64,000 bases of DNA from Luteimonas viscosa (GCF_008244685.1 NZ_VTFT01000001.1:1-64000), one strand, 5' to 3'; counted from the first letter of the stretch, positions 55,346 through 62,615 are shown. Translations and numbers: made by a program. The notes: a model not told the origin generated them from the sequence alone.

Positions 55346-55406
55346 GCCCTAACAATTCGTTCAAGCCGAACCCGCTTCGCGGGTCGGCTTAACTCAGGTG
55401 TTAGGC
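55346..55406 (+). repeat. attC 7
   Basis: Boxes CCCTAAC and GTTAGGC; tip CCCGCTTCGCGGG. One frame is fully open across it into the cassette 8 gene. Confidence 0.88.
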
Positions 55407-55411
55407 CTCAC

Positions 55412-55786
55412 ATGAAGCATTTGCTGTTCTTGATGAGTCTGCTGTTCGTAGTCGGTTGCAGTCCACAGAGTCCTGCCCCACCTGAGGTAACGGTTTCGGT
55501 TCCGCCGCCTCCCGATGTCGGCGACATTGGCCACTTTCTCAATTGCGCCGCAGAGCCGCGTCGTGAGCTGTCTGCTCGCGAGGAGTGTGAAATTGCCGCT
55601 TTTCGGTCTCGCTGTACCGCGCTTGATGACTGCTATGTCAGCTGCATCAGTAGCCCTTCGGGGTCCTTCGTCGGTGGGCGCTGTGCTCACGTGTGCACAC
55701 TCGGGCCTCACCGAGGTGCTTCACCACCGGACGCTCTGGCAAAGTGCTCAAATGTTGCCGGGCGCTCGGGCGTGGACGTAGAGTGA
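55412..55786 (+). CDS. Cassette 8 gene: small probable lipoprotein
   Basis: A 124-residue protein from ATG 55412. The signal ends in FVVGCSPQ, a lipobox. The mature part is Pro-rich at first (PPEVTVSVPPPPDVGD) and then has six further cysteines (NCAAE, EECE, RCTALDDCYVSC, RCAHVC), suggesting disulfides. The family is unknown. The frame is open upstream through attC 7, but the lipoprotein signal supports the start given. Confidence 0.68.
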   Translation: MKHLLFLMSLLFVVGCSPQSPAPPEVTVSVPPPPDVGDIGHFLNCAAEPRRELSAREECEIAAFRSRCTALDDCYVSCISSPSGSFVGGRCAHVCTLGPHRGASPPDALAKCSNVAGRSGVDVE

Positions 55787-55787
55787 G

Positions 55788-55847
55788 GCCTAACAATTCA
55801 TTCAAGCCGACACCGCTTCGCGGCGCGGCTTAATTCAGGCGTTAGGC
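55788..55847 (+). repeat. attC 8
   Basis: Boxes GCCTAAC and GTTAGGC. The tip region is GACACCGCTTCGCGGCGC, where one side changed without its partner (an A-C mismatch). Confidence 0.88.
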
Positions 55848-55869
55848 GCCATATGGGCATTCCAATCCC

Positions 55870-56235
55870 ATGAACAAGGAGTCGCAGGTTCACCGCGAGC
55901 TAGAGCACTGGGCAACGGCTCGTGGCCTGATGTGTGAAAGCTTCGAGCGCTGGGATGCACATATCATCCGCGCTCTATTCCAGGATTCTGGCGGCGACAT
56001 TTATGAGTTCTGGGCGGCCGCTGATGAGTCGTCGGGCGCAAATGTGGGAGCATGCTTGGTCAAACGGGGCGGCAAGAAGTACCGAGCTTTGCACCGCGAA
56101 CGAGAACGGTTCTCCCACGTCGAGCATGTGCCTGCGGGCCCTATCGCGGCCGCCTTAGAATCTTGCCTGGATCAGGTGCACCAATGGGTCAGCGCCGCAG
56201 GGCACCAGCCGGTGGTTTCCACAGCTGGCGCCTAA
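55870..56235 (+). CDS. Cassette 9 gene: hypothetical protein
   Basis: A 121-residue cytosolic protein from ATG 55870 (MNKESQVHRELEHWATARGL). It is mixed alpha/beta, with YEFWAAADESSGANVGACLV and a basic KRGGKKYRALHRERERF stretch. A six-codon frame starting at 55853 ends (TGA) just before this ATG and could act as a tiny leader. No known family. The stop comes from its attC. Confidence 0.65.
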   Translation: MNKESQVHRELEHWATARGLMCESFERWDAHIIRALFQDSGGDIYEFWAAADESSGANVGACLVKRGGKKYRALHRERERFSHVEHVPAGPIAAALESCLDQVHQWVSAAGHQPVVSTAGA

Positions 56236-56289
56236 CAATTCGTCCAAGCCGACGCCGCTTCGCGGCGCGGCTTAACTCAGGCGTTAGGC
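56230..56289 (+). repeat. attC 9
   Basis: Boxes GCCTAAC and GTTAGGC; left arm ATTCGTCC; tip GCCGCTTCGCGGC. Confidence 0.9.
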
Positions 56290-56320
56290 CGCTACCAATT
56301 GTTCCAGCAGGAGGGGAGCT

Positions 56321-56998
56321 ATGGAGGATGCAAAGAGGAATGAGTTTGAGTTCCGCGCCAGCGAGCTTGTATCGCACCTGGTTCGGACCAACTCCAACGA
56401 AACTGTTGAGTTAGTGAACTGGCTGAATCAAGGCAAGCTACTGCTCCTTTCAGAGCCTTCAGATATTGGTGGAGAGGATGACGGGCAAAACTGGAACGTC
56501 CTTGCACAGCCCGATGGGGCATTCGATAGGCTGGCCTTCTATTTGCGTCGGCGAGCGCCGAAAGAATCCGGAGAAATCCTGCGCAAGGAAGTCTTGCCGG
56601 TTCTTCGCGGGAATCTGGACTCTCCCGAGGAGTACTTGCGGAGACAGAGCGGACCTTCAGCCGAGAACACAAGCAGCAGAGGGGGAGAGAAACTCAAGAG
56701 ACGGAATTACTCAATATGGGGCTATCCCCACGACAAAGAGCACAAGTACCTCAAGTCGATTGAGCAAAAGTGGGAATGGGGTGGGTTCTTTCTGGGGCCA
56801 CTATGGATACTGATTAAGGGTGGCCCGCCTCTTCTTGCACTCATAGTGCTGGCAGCCGCCGTGGGGCCATTTCTTGCCTTTAGCATCAACGCTCTTACAG
56901 TTGTCTGGTTCCTGATCGTTTGGATACCTAGTGCGAGGTGCCACGCCGGCATTTGGGCTATGAAACTAAAGTCTATTGGGCATGTTCGGTTAAGGTGA
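56321..56998 (+). CDS. Cassette 10 gene: two-part membrane protein
   Basis: A 225-residue protein, the second-longest cassette product. It has a strong ribosome site (AGGAGGGGAG). The N-terminal ~125 residues are soluble (ELVSHLVRTNSNETVELVNW). The C-terminal part starts with a basic stretch and has two membrane helices (~150-205: WGGFFLGPLWILIKGGPPLL, FLAFSINALTVVWFLIVW), reminiscent of DUF2628-type tails. The GC content is clearly below its chromosomal surroundings. Function is unknown. Confidence 0.7.
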   Translation: MEDAKRNEFEFRASELVSHLVRTNSNETVELVNWLNQGKLLLLSEPSDIGGEDDGQNWNVLAQPDGAFDRLAFYLRRRAPKESGEILRKEVLPVLRGNLDSPEEYLRRQSGPSAENTSSRGGEKLKRRNYSIWGYPHDKEHKYLKSIEQKWEWGGFFLGPLWILIKGGPPLLALIVLAAAVGPFLAFSINALTVVWFLIVWIPSARCHAGIWAMKLKSIGHVRLR

Positions 56999-57053
56999 CG
57001 TCTCAGCGATTTCACATGAAGATGCGCAAGAGCAGTACAAAAAAGGTCGAGCG

Positions 57054-57113
57054 GCCTAACAATTCGTTCAAGCCGAACCCGCTTCGCGGGTCGGCTTAAC
57101 TCAGGCGTTAGGC
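57054..57113 (+). repeat. attC 10
   Basis: Boxes GCCTAAC and GTTAGGC; tip CCCGCTTCGCGGG. Confidence 0.9.
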
Positions 57114-57128
57114 CGCAGAAGAAGAGAT

Positions 57129-57617
57129 ATGGTGCGTCATTCACTCAATTGTCTAGGCAGCTATCTCGCGACCCTTTCACTAGTTGCGGGTCTCGCAGCC
57201 TTCGACGCCCGGAAAGAATCAGGGCAGCGTGACGGTTTTGCTCTTTACGAGGCATCGGGGAGGCTTAAAGGCCCAACTAATGGCGCCCGCTGCACGGTCT
57301 TTGGTGGCTTTGCGGAAAAGCTCTGTATCTACACGCTGCCGGAACTCGCGACTAAGCTCGATGCCAAAAGGCTACCCGTGCTCACCGAGGGCAATTTGCG
57401 CGTGTACAACGGTCACTTGGTAGTTTGTCCAAGCGAACCCACAAGTAGCCCCATCTTCATGCTTGATATACAAGACAATAATCTCCGTGCTCAAGATATA
57501 GCGGTCATGATCGGCAAACGTGTGGAGATCGCTGGCCATTACGATAGTTCTGGCAAAGCATGGAGCGACGGCGAGCAAGCCGGGTTGATTGTGGTTGGGT
57601 CAATGCGGTGGTTATAA
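57129..57617 (+). CDS. Cassette 11 gene: exported or anchored protein of unknown function
   Basis: A 162-residue protein with a hydrophobic N-terminus (LNCLGSYLATLSLVAGLAAF) that may be a signal or anchor. Purine-rich GAAGAAGAG precedes the ATG. The body contains an OB-like stretch near the end (AQDIAVMIGKRVEIAGHYDS, AGLIVVGSMRWL) and paired cysteines. The resemblance to an OB fold is only suggestive. Confidence 0.66.
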   Translation: MVRHSLNCLGSYLATLSLVAGLAAFDARKESGQRDGFALYEASGRLKGPTNGARCTVFGGFAEKLCIYTLPELATKLDAKRLPVLTEGNLRVYNGHLVVCPSEPTSSPIFMLDIQDNNLRAQDIAVMIGKRVEIAGHYDSSGKAWSDGEQAGLIVVGSMRWL

Positions 57618-57624
57618 CGCTGCG

Positions 57625-57684
57625 GCCTAACAATTCATTCAAGCCGACCCCGCTTCGCGGGTCGGCTTAATTCAGGCGTTAGCG
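57625..57684 (+). repeat. attC 11
   Basis: Boxes GCCTAAC and GTTAGCG; tip CCCGCTTCGCGGG. Confidence 0.9.
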
Positions 57685-57687
57685 CTC

Positions 57688-58176
57688 ATGAGACAGTCCA
57701 ACATGATACGTGCCGCAACGACTTCACTACTTTGTTTCTGCGTTCTGTTGTCCACATTCGCGGCCGTCGCGTTTGATCGGAAAACAATCTATATGCGTGA
57801 CTTGGAAGGATCATGGCTCGGACGGACACGTATTGAGCGCGAGCATTCTCCAGCTTGGGGTTACGCTCGCCTTAGCATAGACGGTTCAGGACAGGGGCAC
57901 TTGACGTTGCTTGATGAAAGAGGCGCTATCTCCGTCTACAAAATTTCCAAGACCGAACTGGGTGGACCGGATGCGAGGTTTAGTAGCAGCGTAGTACGGG
58001 GTGGCGACCCGTCTAGCAAGCTAAGCGCGTACTTCAACGTCAGCGGGCTTTGGGTCGTTCGTCGGTACGGAGAACGCGGATATCAAACCATGAGCCTTCA
58101 GCCCGAGGGAGAGCTTCTCCGTCAGATCGATGCAGTCATAAAGGCGCGCTCTCAACAACAACCGCATGAGCGCTAA
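57688..58176 (+). CDS. Cassette 12 gene: exported protein of unknown function
   Basis: A 162-residue protein with a signal peptide (MIRAATTSLLCFCVLLSTFA). The mature part is beta-rich (SWLGRTRIEREHSPAWGYAR, GHLTLLDERGAISVYKI) and calycin-like in appearance, but I cannot name the family. ATG begins 3 bases after the attC box, and the stop is the TAA of the next attC. Confidence 0.66.
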   Translation: MRQSNMIRAATTSLLCFCVLLSTFAAVAFDRKTIYMRDLEGSWLGRTRIEREHSPAWGYARLSIDGSGQGHLTLLDERGAISVYKISKTELGGPDARFSSSVVRGGDPSSKLSAYFNVSGLWVVRRYGERGYQTMSLQPEGELLRQIDAVIKARSQQQPHER

Positions 58177-58230
58177 CAATTCATTCAAGCCGAACCCGCT
58201 TCGCGGGTCGGCTTAATTCAGGTGTTAGGC
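58171..58230 (+). repeat. attC 12
   Basis: Boxes CGCTAAC and GTTAGGC; tip CCCGCTTCGCGGG. Confidence 0.9.
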
Positions 58231-58244
58231 GGCACGAGAGGACT

Positions 58245-58463
58245 ATGGCGACTCAATTTCAATTATCTGACGACGAAGCTTTAGTGCTCTTCGAACTGCT
58301 TTCTTCTGGCAAGCTTGCGCAAGTCACGGATACAGTGGAAGCACATGCGCTTGGAGTGGTTCTGACCAGCCTGGAGAAGCAACTTGTTGCACCGTTCTCT
58401 TCTAGCTACTCGGAGCAACTGGCAGCAGCAAGGTCATCTTTGGTTGCGCGCTATGACGGGTAG
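58245..58463 (+). CDS. Cassette 13 gene: small hypothetical protein
   Basis: A 72-residue, mostly helical acidic protein (DDEALVLFELLSSGKLAQVT, SYSEQLAAARSSLVARY). GAGAGGA before the ATG serves as ribosome site. The pattern resembles small helical-bundle proteins often found in cassettes. Function is unknown. Confidence 0.62.
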   Translation: MATQFQLSDDEALVLFELLSSGKLAQVTDTVEAHALGVVLTSLEKQLVAPFSSSYSEQLAAARSSLVARYDG

Positions 58464-58478
58464 TAGTCTGGCGGTGCC

Positions 58479-58538
58479 GCCTAACAGTTCATTCAAGCCG
58501 ACGCCGCTTCGCGGCGCGGCTTAATTCAAGTGTTAGCC
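58479..58538 (+). repeat. attC 13
   Basis: Boxes GCCTAAC and GTTAGCC; left arm CAGTTCATTC; tip GCCGCTTCGCGGC. Confidence 0.9.
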
Positions 58539-58553
58539 CTCACGTGAGGCCAT

Positions 58554-58898
58554 ATGCGACTTCTAGTCTCAGCAATCGTCTTGCTTCTCTGTAGCACGCT
58601 TGCTTTCGCACAGAACTCCCCTTCGCCAGAGCAGAAGCTCTACGCCGTTATCTTCGACGTCACGGTTGATGCATCAGGCAAGGTCGAGGATCTCGCTGTT
58701 GCTAAAGTCATTGACCCAGCCTCCGGAACTACAGACCCGGTGGAGGTTGAGGTTCCGGAGTCATTTGTTCGAGCAGCACGTAGCTCTCTTCTGCAGCGCA
58801 GCTACTCCGCATCTCGCAAGCAGTTCTACACGTACATCTACTATGACCCGCTGCAGCCAGATCGCGCGGACATCGACCCAAAGGCTGGCCGGCTGTGA
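58554..58898 (+). CDS. Cassette 14 gene: exported protein, possibly TonB-C-like
   Basis: A 114-residue protein with a signal peptide (MRLLVSAIVLLLCSTLAFAQ). The segments FDVTVDASGKVEDLAVAKVI and ESFVRAARSSLLQRSY follow the pattern of TonB C-terminal-type domains (strand with DxxGKV, then helix before the last strand). This similarity is by eye only. Confidence 0.62.
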   Translation: MRLLVSAIVLLLCSTLAFAQNSPSPEQKLYAVIFDVTVDASGKVEDLAVAKVIDPASGTTDPVEVEVPESFVRAARSSLLQRSYSASRKQFYTYIYYDPLQPDRADIDPKAGRL

Positions 58899-58899
58899 T

Positions 58900-58959
58900 G
58901 GCTAACCATTCGTTCAAGCCGACGCCACTTCGTGGCGCGGCTTAACTCAAGTGTTAGGG
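58900..58959 (+). repeat. attC 14
   Basis: Boxes GGCTAAC and GTTAGGG; tip GCCACTTCGTGGC, the second site with paired stem changes. Confidence 0.88.
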
Positions 58960-58995
58960 CTCATCGGCACCATTCACGCAACATGGAGGTATGCA

Positions 58996-59376
58996 ATGAA
59001 AGCTGTCGCCGTTTCAACAGTACTGTTGAGTTCTTCTCTCACGGCGTTTGCCGCGATGCCGGAGCAGGTCCAGTTTGTTGGCTCCATTCAGCACGACGAC
59101 CTGACGCCGGTCACCTTCGACCTCCACTTGCCATCCAAACAGAGCGCTACCTTGAAGCTGGCGGATGGCTCAACGCTGGAGCTGGTCACTCCTGGCGGCC
59201 AAGCCAGCCCGGACGGGGCACGCATTCGTCTGCTATCCCCCGCCGGCGAGATCATGCACGCGGCCACCGTGCCTGATCCGAGTCTGGCAAGTACGTCGTT
59301 CGCATACAGGATCTGCGACGGGCAAGTGACCTACATGAGTCCCGCGCCTGCTGTGGTTCCGGATTGCGGGGCGTGA
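58996..59376 (+). CDS. Cassette 15 gene: exported protein of unknown function
   Basis: A 126-residue protein with a signal peptide (VAVSTVLLSSSLTAFAAM). ATG 58996 is chosen because GGAGGT lies 5 bases upstream; earlier in-frame starts reach into the attC. The mature part is beta-rich (FDLHLPSKQSATLKLADGST, GARIRLLSPAGEIMHA) with a late cysteine pair. The family is unknown. Confidence 0.68.
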   Translation: MKAVAVSTVLLSSSLTAFAAMPEQVQFVGSIQHDDLTPVTFDLHLPSKQSATLKLADGSTLELVTPGGQASPDGARIRLLSPAGEIMHAATVPDPSLASTSFAYRICDGQVTYMSPAPAVVPDCGA

Positions 59377-59437
59377 GCCCTAACCATTCGTTCAAGCCGA
59401 CGCCGCTTCGCGGCGCGGCTTAACTCAAGCGTTAGGC
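59377..59437 (+). repeat. attC 15
   Basis: Boxes CCCTAAC and GTTAGGC; left arm CCATTCGTTC; tip GCCGCTTCGCGGC. Confidence 0.9.
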
Positions 59438-59467
59438 CCCCTATGATCGTCCACGGAGACTCAGGCC

Positions 59468-59683
59468 ATGGCGAGTAACGAGAAGCCCAAGGGTCCGGCT
59501 TCGTACTTCCCCTCCATCGAGAAGACGTACGGGAAGCCCGTGGCGCACTGGTTCAAGGTGATCGATTCTTTGAAGCACTTGAAGCACATGGAGCAGGTGG
59601 CGCATCTCAAGCAAGAGCATAAGATTGGCCATGGCCACGCGAACGCCCTTGTTGCGTATCACCGTGCGCAGTCGGGGGCCTAA
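59468..59683 (+). CDS. Cassette 16 gene: DUF4287-like protein
   Basis: A 71-residue protein matching the DUF4287 pattern: YFPSIEKTYGKPVAHWFKVI, then AHLKQEHKIGHGHANALVAY (the HGHANALV core). These small proteins occur widely and have no known role. The start at ATG 59468 has a weak purine-rich site (GGAGAC) upstream. The stop is provided by its attC. Confidence 0.78.
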   Translation: MASNEKPKGPASYFPSIEKTYGKPVAHWFKVIDSLKHLKHMEQVAHLKQEHKIGHGHANALVAYHRAQSGA

Positions 59684-59737
59684 CAGTTCATTCAAGCCGA
59701 CGCCGCTCCGCGGCGCGGCTTAATTCAGGCGTTAGGC
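59678..59737 (+). repeat. attC 16
   Basis: Boxes GCCTAAC and GTTAGGC. The tip is GCCGCTCCGCGGC, the only full site whose loop is TCCG instead of TTCG. Confidence 0.88.
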
Positions 59738-59752
59738 CGCTCTGGAGGCAGT

Positions 59753-60154
59753 ATGGATTCCGCAAGTTTTGTATGGGATCACTTCAAGCTCAACGCCGAA
59801 CAAAGGCTTAAGAGCTTCAATTTCTTCCTACTGCTTTCAATCTTCGCCAATGGCGGCGTGTTCACCGCCATCCAGAATAGAGTCGCCTCTCCTGTGCTTG
59901 GCCTTCTTGGACTGTTCGTTGCCCTCCTCGCACTGGTCTTCTGGCTGGCAGATGCACGGAGCAGGCAACTCATCCAGCTGACAATTCCGGCACTTAAGGA
60001 AATCGAGAGCACATTTCCGGAGTCGCATCGCCTCTTCGCAATTGACGCCGCAAGGCAAGGCAAGTTGGTTCGCTACACATTTGCGTTTCGTATACTAATG
60101 GCTGCGCAGTTTTTGTTCGGTATCGGGGTGGCGCTCTATGGCTTCTTATACTGA
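59753..60154 (+). CDS. Cassette 17 gene: small membrane protein with three helices
   Basis: A 133-residue protein. Membrane helices lie at ~23-41 (FNFFLLLSIFANGGVFTAI), ~46-66 (VLGLLGLFVALLALVFWLA) and ~110-131 (FRILMAAQFLFGIGVALYGF). A soluble segment lies between helices 2 and 3 (QLIQLTIPALKEIESTFPES). The ribosome site GGAGGC precedes ATG. The architecture is like small membrane modules found beside defence genes, but no family can be named. Confidence 0.68.
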   Translation: MDSASFVWDHFKLNAEQRLKSFNFFLLLSIFANGGVFTAIQNRVASPVLGLLGLFVALLALVFWLADARSRQLIQLTIPALKEIESTFPESHRLFAIDAARQGKLVRYTFAFRILMAAQFLFGIGVALYGFLY

Positions 60155-60156
60155 GC

Positions 60157-60217
60157 GCCCTAACAACTCATTCAAGCCGACGCCGCTTCGCGGCGCGGCT
60201 AAATTCAGGCGTTAGGG
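60157..60217 (+). repeat. attC 17
   Basis: Boxes CCCTAAC and GTTAGGG; tip GCCGCTTCGCGGC. The right arm reads GGCTAAATTC instead of GGCTTAATTC, weakening one internal pairing. Confidence 0.87.
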
Positions 60218-60229
60218 CTCACATCAGAT

Positions 60230-60556
60230 ATGCGGCCACCCATAATTCTTGACGAGCACGGCGACATCAGCTTCTTCCCGTCCGTGGAGGCGGCTGCCCG
60301 CTACGTCGAGCCGACTGATGTGTGTAATGGTGAGTACGTCGCGTATGACAGCTCCGGATTCCTGCTCAAGCTGGCTCCAACTGAGTCAGTGGTGAACATT
60401 TCCGGTTATCTGTCGGACCGGCCTCAGCAAGACCAATTGGAGCAGGCGCTTCGCTCATTCGTAGAGCGGGCCACTGGCGGTCCGGTCCCAGCAGAGGTAA
60501 CGTCTCTTGAGGGGTTGTTGGCACTTTGCGTCAACCAGTTCGGCTATACGGGGTGA
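60230..60556 (+). CDS. Cassette 18 gene: hypothetical, immunity-protein-like
   Basis: A 108-residue cytosolic protein (MRPPIILDEHGDISFFPSVE, ARYVEPTDVCNGEYVAYDSS). The N-terminal pattern (ILDEHGDISFF...AARYVEP..V..GEYVAYDS.G) recalls small proteins annotated as immunity partners of polymorphic toxins. No toxin gene is adjacent, so this is a weak suggestion. Confidence 0.65.
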   Translation: MRPPIILDEHGDISFFPSVEAAARYVEPTDVCNGEYVAYDSSGFLLKLAPTESVVNISGYLSDRPQQDQLEQALRSFVERATGGPVPAEVTSLEGLLALCVNQFGYTG

Positions 60557-60617
60557 GCCCTAACAATTCATTCAAGCCGACGCCGCTTCGCGGCGCGGCT
60601 TAATTCAGGCGTTAGGC
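60557..60617 (+). repeat. attC 18
   Basis: Boxes CCCTAAC and GTTAGGC; tip GCCGCTTCGCGGC. Confidence 0.9.
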
Positions 60618-60633
60618 ATCAAGAGAGAGATCT

Positions 60634-60906
60634 ATGCGCGTCGATCTAGCGCTCTTCGATGGGGACGAGCTGTTGGATCGGGGCGAGCTCTTGGTGGGCA
60701 ACACTGCACAGACCAGTTCATTCGCCCTGTTTCAGGCGACCTGTGAGCGGAGGGGCAATGCAGCGGACATTGTTCTGGCGAACTTCCCAGAGCACGTCGA
60801 TCTCACCAAGGTCACTCTTGACATGCCGATCCATGAGTCCGCAGATTGGGAGTCTCTTGATCTTGGCAGGTACACGCTGGCTTTCTGGTGCCGGCTTGAT
60901 GCCTAA
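60634..60906 (+). CDS. Cassette 19 gene: hypothetical protein
   Basis: A 90-residue acidic cytosolic protein (MRVDLALFDGDELLDRGELL...YTLAFWCRLDA) with alternating strands. GAGAGAGA before ATG 60634 is the likely ribosome site. No family recognised. The stop is the TAA of its attC. Confidence 0.62.
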   Translation: MRVDLALFDGDELLDRGELLVGNTAQTSSFALFQATCERRGNAADIVLANFPEHVDLTKVTLDMPIHESADWESLDLGRYTLAFWCRLDA

Positions 60907-60960
60907 CAATTCGTCCAAGCCGACGCCGCTTCGCGGCGCGGCTTAACTCAGGTGTTAGCC
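60901..60960 (+). repeat. attC 19
   Basis: Boxes GCCTAAC and GTTAGCC; left arm ATTCGTCC; tip GCCGCTTCGCGGC. Confidence 0.9.
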
Positions 60961-60966
60961 AGCACT

Positions 60967-61767
60967 ATGCGAACTCTTCCGGAACTTGCCAAATTCGTGA
61001 ATGGCTCTGGCTTTCCACTGCAGATCGCGGTGGAGCGCGCCGTTCACCAAACCAGCACCAAATGGGCCGTTCTCCACAGAGAACATGCGTGGCTACATGC
61101 CAATGGTCAGAGTGGCTTCGCAGACTTGATCATTGCCAATGACCATAACTGCGTAATGACCATCGAGTGCAAACGCGTACAAGAGTCCGACTGGATATTC
61201 ATAACGGAGGACAGTCCAGAAAAGACTGTCTCTAGCCGCATTTTTATCAACAACACCAAGGGCCATGGCCGAGAACACCACGGCTACTTTGACTTACAGA
61301 GCTCACCATCTTCCTTTGAGTCAGACTTTTGCGTAATCGCCGGTCAGGACGCGAAATCCCGTCCATTGCTCGAAAGGATTGCGTCCGAAGTTTGCACGGC
61401 AAGTGAGGCAGTAGCCCAAGAAGAGTGGCCGCACGCCAACGCGAGGAGTTACGGGTTCAGATGCTACGTCGGAGTCGTCGTAACAACAGCAAGGCTGTCC
61501 GTGAGCGCTATCGATCCGGCCGAGGTCTCATTGGCTGATGGTCAAGCGGAGAACCAGACGATCACCGAAGTACCGTGGATTAGATTTCGCAAGCAACTTT
61601 CGCACGATCTCGCTGTGCCCCCGGAAAACCTTGATTGGAGTTTCAATGGAATCTCAAAGGCCAAGGAAAAGCTGACGTTCGTTGTCAACTCCGGACATTT
61701 GGTTAGGTTCTTGGACAAGTGGGGTTTGTTCAATGAGTCTTTGCGTCCACTCGTACGCGCTGGCTAA
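60967..61767 (+). CDS. Cassette 20 gene: possible PD-(D/E)XK nuclease-like protein
   Basis: A 266-residue protein, the longest in the array, from ATG 60967. The stretch SGFADLIIANDHNCVMTIECKRV (~49-71) places an Asp, a short loop, and Glu-x-Lys on adjacent strands, the PD-(D/E)XK nuclease core, with an upstream Glu (HREHAW) that could complete it. No methylase or other restriction gene is nearby. GC content is low for the region. The stop lies in its attC. The nuclease assignment is a motif-level inference. Confidence 0.65.
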   Translation: MRTLPELAKFVNGSGFPLQIAVERAVHQTSTKWAVLHREHAWLHANGQSGFADLIIANDHNCVMTIECKRVQESDWIFITEDSPEKTVSSRIFINNTKGHGREHHGYFDLQSSPSSFESDFCVIAGQDAKSRPLLERIASEVCTASEAVAQEEWPHANARSYGFRCYVGVVVTTARLSVSAIDPAEVSLADGQAENQTITEVPWIRFRKQLSHDLAVPPENLDWSFNGISKAKEKLTFVVNSGHLVRFLDKWGLFNESLRPLVRAG

Positions 61768-61821
61768 CAATTCATTCAAGCCGATGCCGCTTCGCGGCAC
61801 GGCTTAATTCAAGTGTTAGCA
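61762..61821 (+). repeat. attC 20
   Basis: Boxes GGCTAAC and GTTAGCA; tip TGCCGCTTCGCGGCA, where a C-G stem pair of the common form is replaced by T-A. Confidence 0.88.
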
Positions 61822-61824
61822 CTC

Positions 61825-62166
61825 ATGAAATGCCGTCCGCCGCTGCTGCTGATATTGATCGTCACCCTCTACCTGTTTTTTGAGATTGCGCTCCTTATCA
61901 CAGGGCCAGAGCCGGTTAAGTTTGTTCGCATCGGCATTGCCGCTGTGCTTGGCTTCTTCATGCTACGCGGCAGTTCGGTAGCAATCTTCTTCTGGGCTGG
62001 CACATCTGTACTCGCAGCCATCTATGGATTCACTTGGACGCTCAAAGTGTGGCAGAGCAATCCTCAGACCGCCGCCATTATCTTTGCCTTTGGCGGGCTA
62101 CTCTTGGCGCAGGCCTTCTATCTGATGTTTAATCGGTCAGTGGGAGCGTTCAGGACGTCGGTCTGA
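61825..62166 (+). CDS. Cassette 21 gene: small polytopic membrane protein
   Basis: A 113-residue protein with four predicted helices (PLLLILIVTLYLFFEIALLI; IGIAAVLGFFMLRG; SVAIFFWAGTSVLAAIYGF; AAIIFAFGGLLLAQAFYLMF). ATG 61825 starts 3 bases after the attC box; an in-frame GTG lies inside the attC. No family recognised. Confidence 0.66.
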   Translation: MKCRPPLLLILIVTLYLFFEIALLITGPEPVKFVRIGIAAVLGFFMLRGSSVAIFFWAGTSVLAAIYGFTWTLKVWQSNPQTAAIIFAFGGLLLAQAFYLMFNRSVGAFRTSV

Positions 62167-62167
62167 T

Positions 62168-62227
62168 CGCTAACAATTCATTCAAGCCGACGCCGCTTCG
62201 CGGCGCGGCTTAATTCAGGCGTTAGGG
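62168..62227 (+). repeat. attC 21
   Basis: Boxes CGCTAAC and GTTAGGG; tip GCCGCTTCGCGGC. Confidence 0.9.
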
Positions 62228-62231
62228 CTCA

Positions 62232-62615
62232 ATGTCAGAGTTCATTGCGTGTGCAGTTGCAAATGTCGCCTTCCCGGCTTCGTTACCGGAGGTCGGCCGT
62301 CTCGATTACGACCTCTGGACACTGCGGCTCACTTTGCACTTTGGGGACCAACCACCGGGCTACCTGATCTTCAAAGACCTGTCTGGCTTTCGGGTTCTCC
62401 GGGAGGGAGACTTGCTAGAGTACTGGGGCCCTGTGCGTCCGAAAGGTTGGCTCTGGGAGGTTCAATCGGGCGGGTGGCGCGACTCTGAATCGCAAAGGTC
62501 GGGCTTTATCAGCGGAGGTATGCGGGGCATTCGAGAGTTCTTGGTGGTTGGGCAAGTGGACTGCATTAGCGTTCTCTCGTCGTCAGCCCCCGAGTTCACA
62601 CGGGTTGAGCCCTAA
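62232..62615 (+). CDS. Cassette 22 gene: hypothetical protein
   Basis: A 127-residue cytosolic, beta-rich protein (LRLTLHFGDQPPGYLIFKDL, RPKGWLWEVQSGGWRDSES). ATG 62232 is 4 bases after GTTAGGG, which could itself act as ribosome site. No known family. The stop is in its attC. Confidence 0.63.
   Translation: MSEFIACAVANVAFPASLPEVGRLDYDLWTLRLTLHFGDQPPGYLIFKDLSGFRVLREGDLLEYWGPVRPKGWLWEVQSGGWRDSESQRSGFISGGMRGIREFLVVGQVDCISVLSSSAPEFTRVEP

Noticed and set aside
55217..55411. N-terminal extension of the cassette 8 protein across attC 7
   Set aside because: The lipoprotein signal starting at 55412 is a far better N-terminus. The extension is recorded only as an observation on read-through.
57016..57099. 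A 27-codon frame after the cassette 10 gene ending in an attC-encoded tail
   Set aside because: Most of it is attC sequence and it has no ribosome site; it arises by chance from the frame that carries NNSFKPNPLRGSA.
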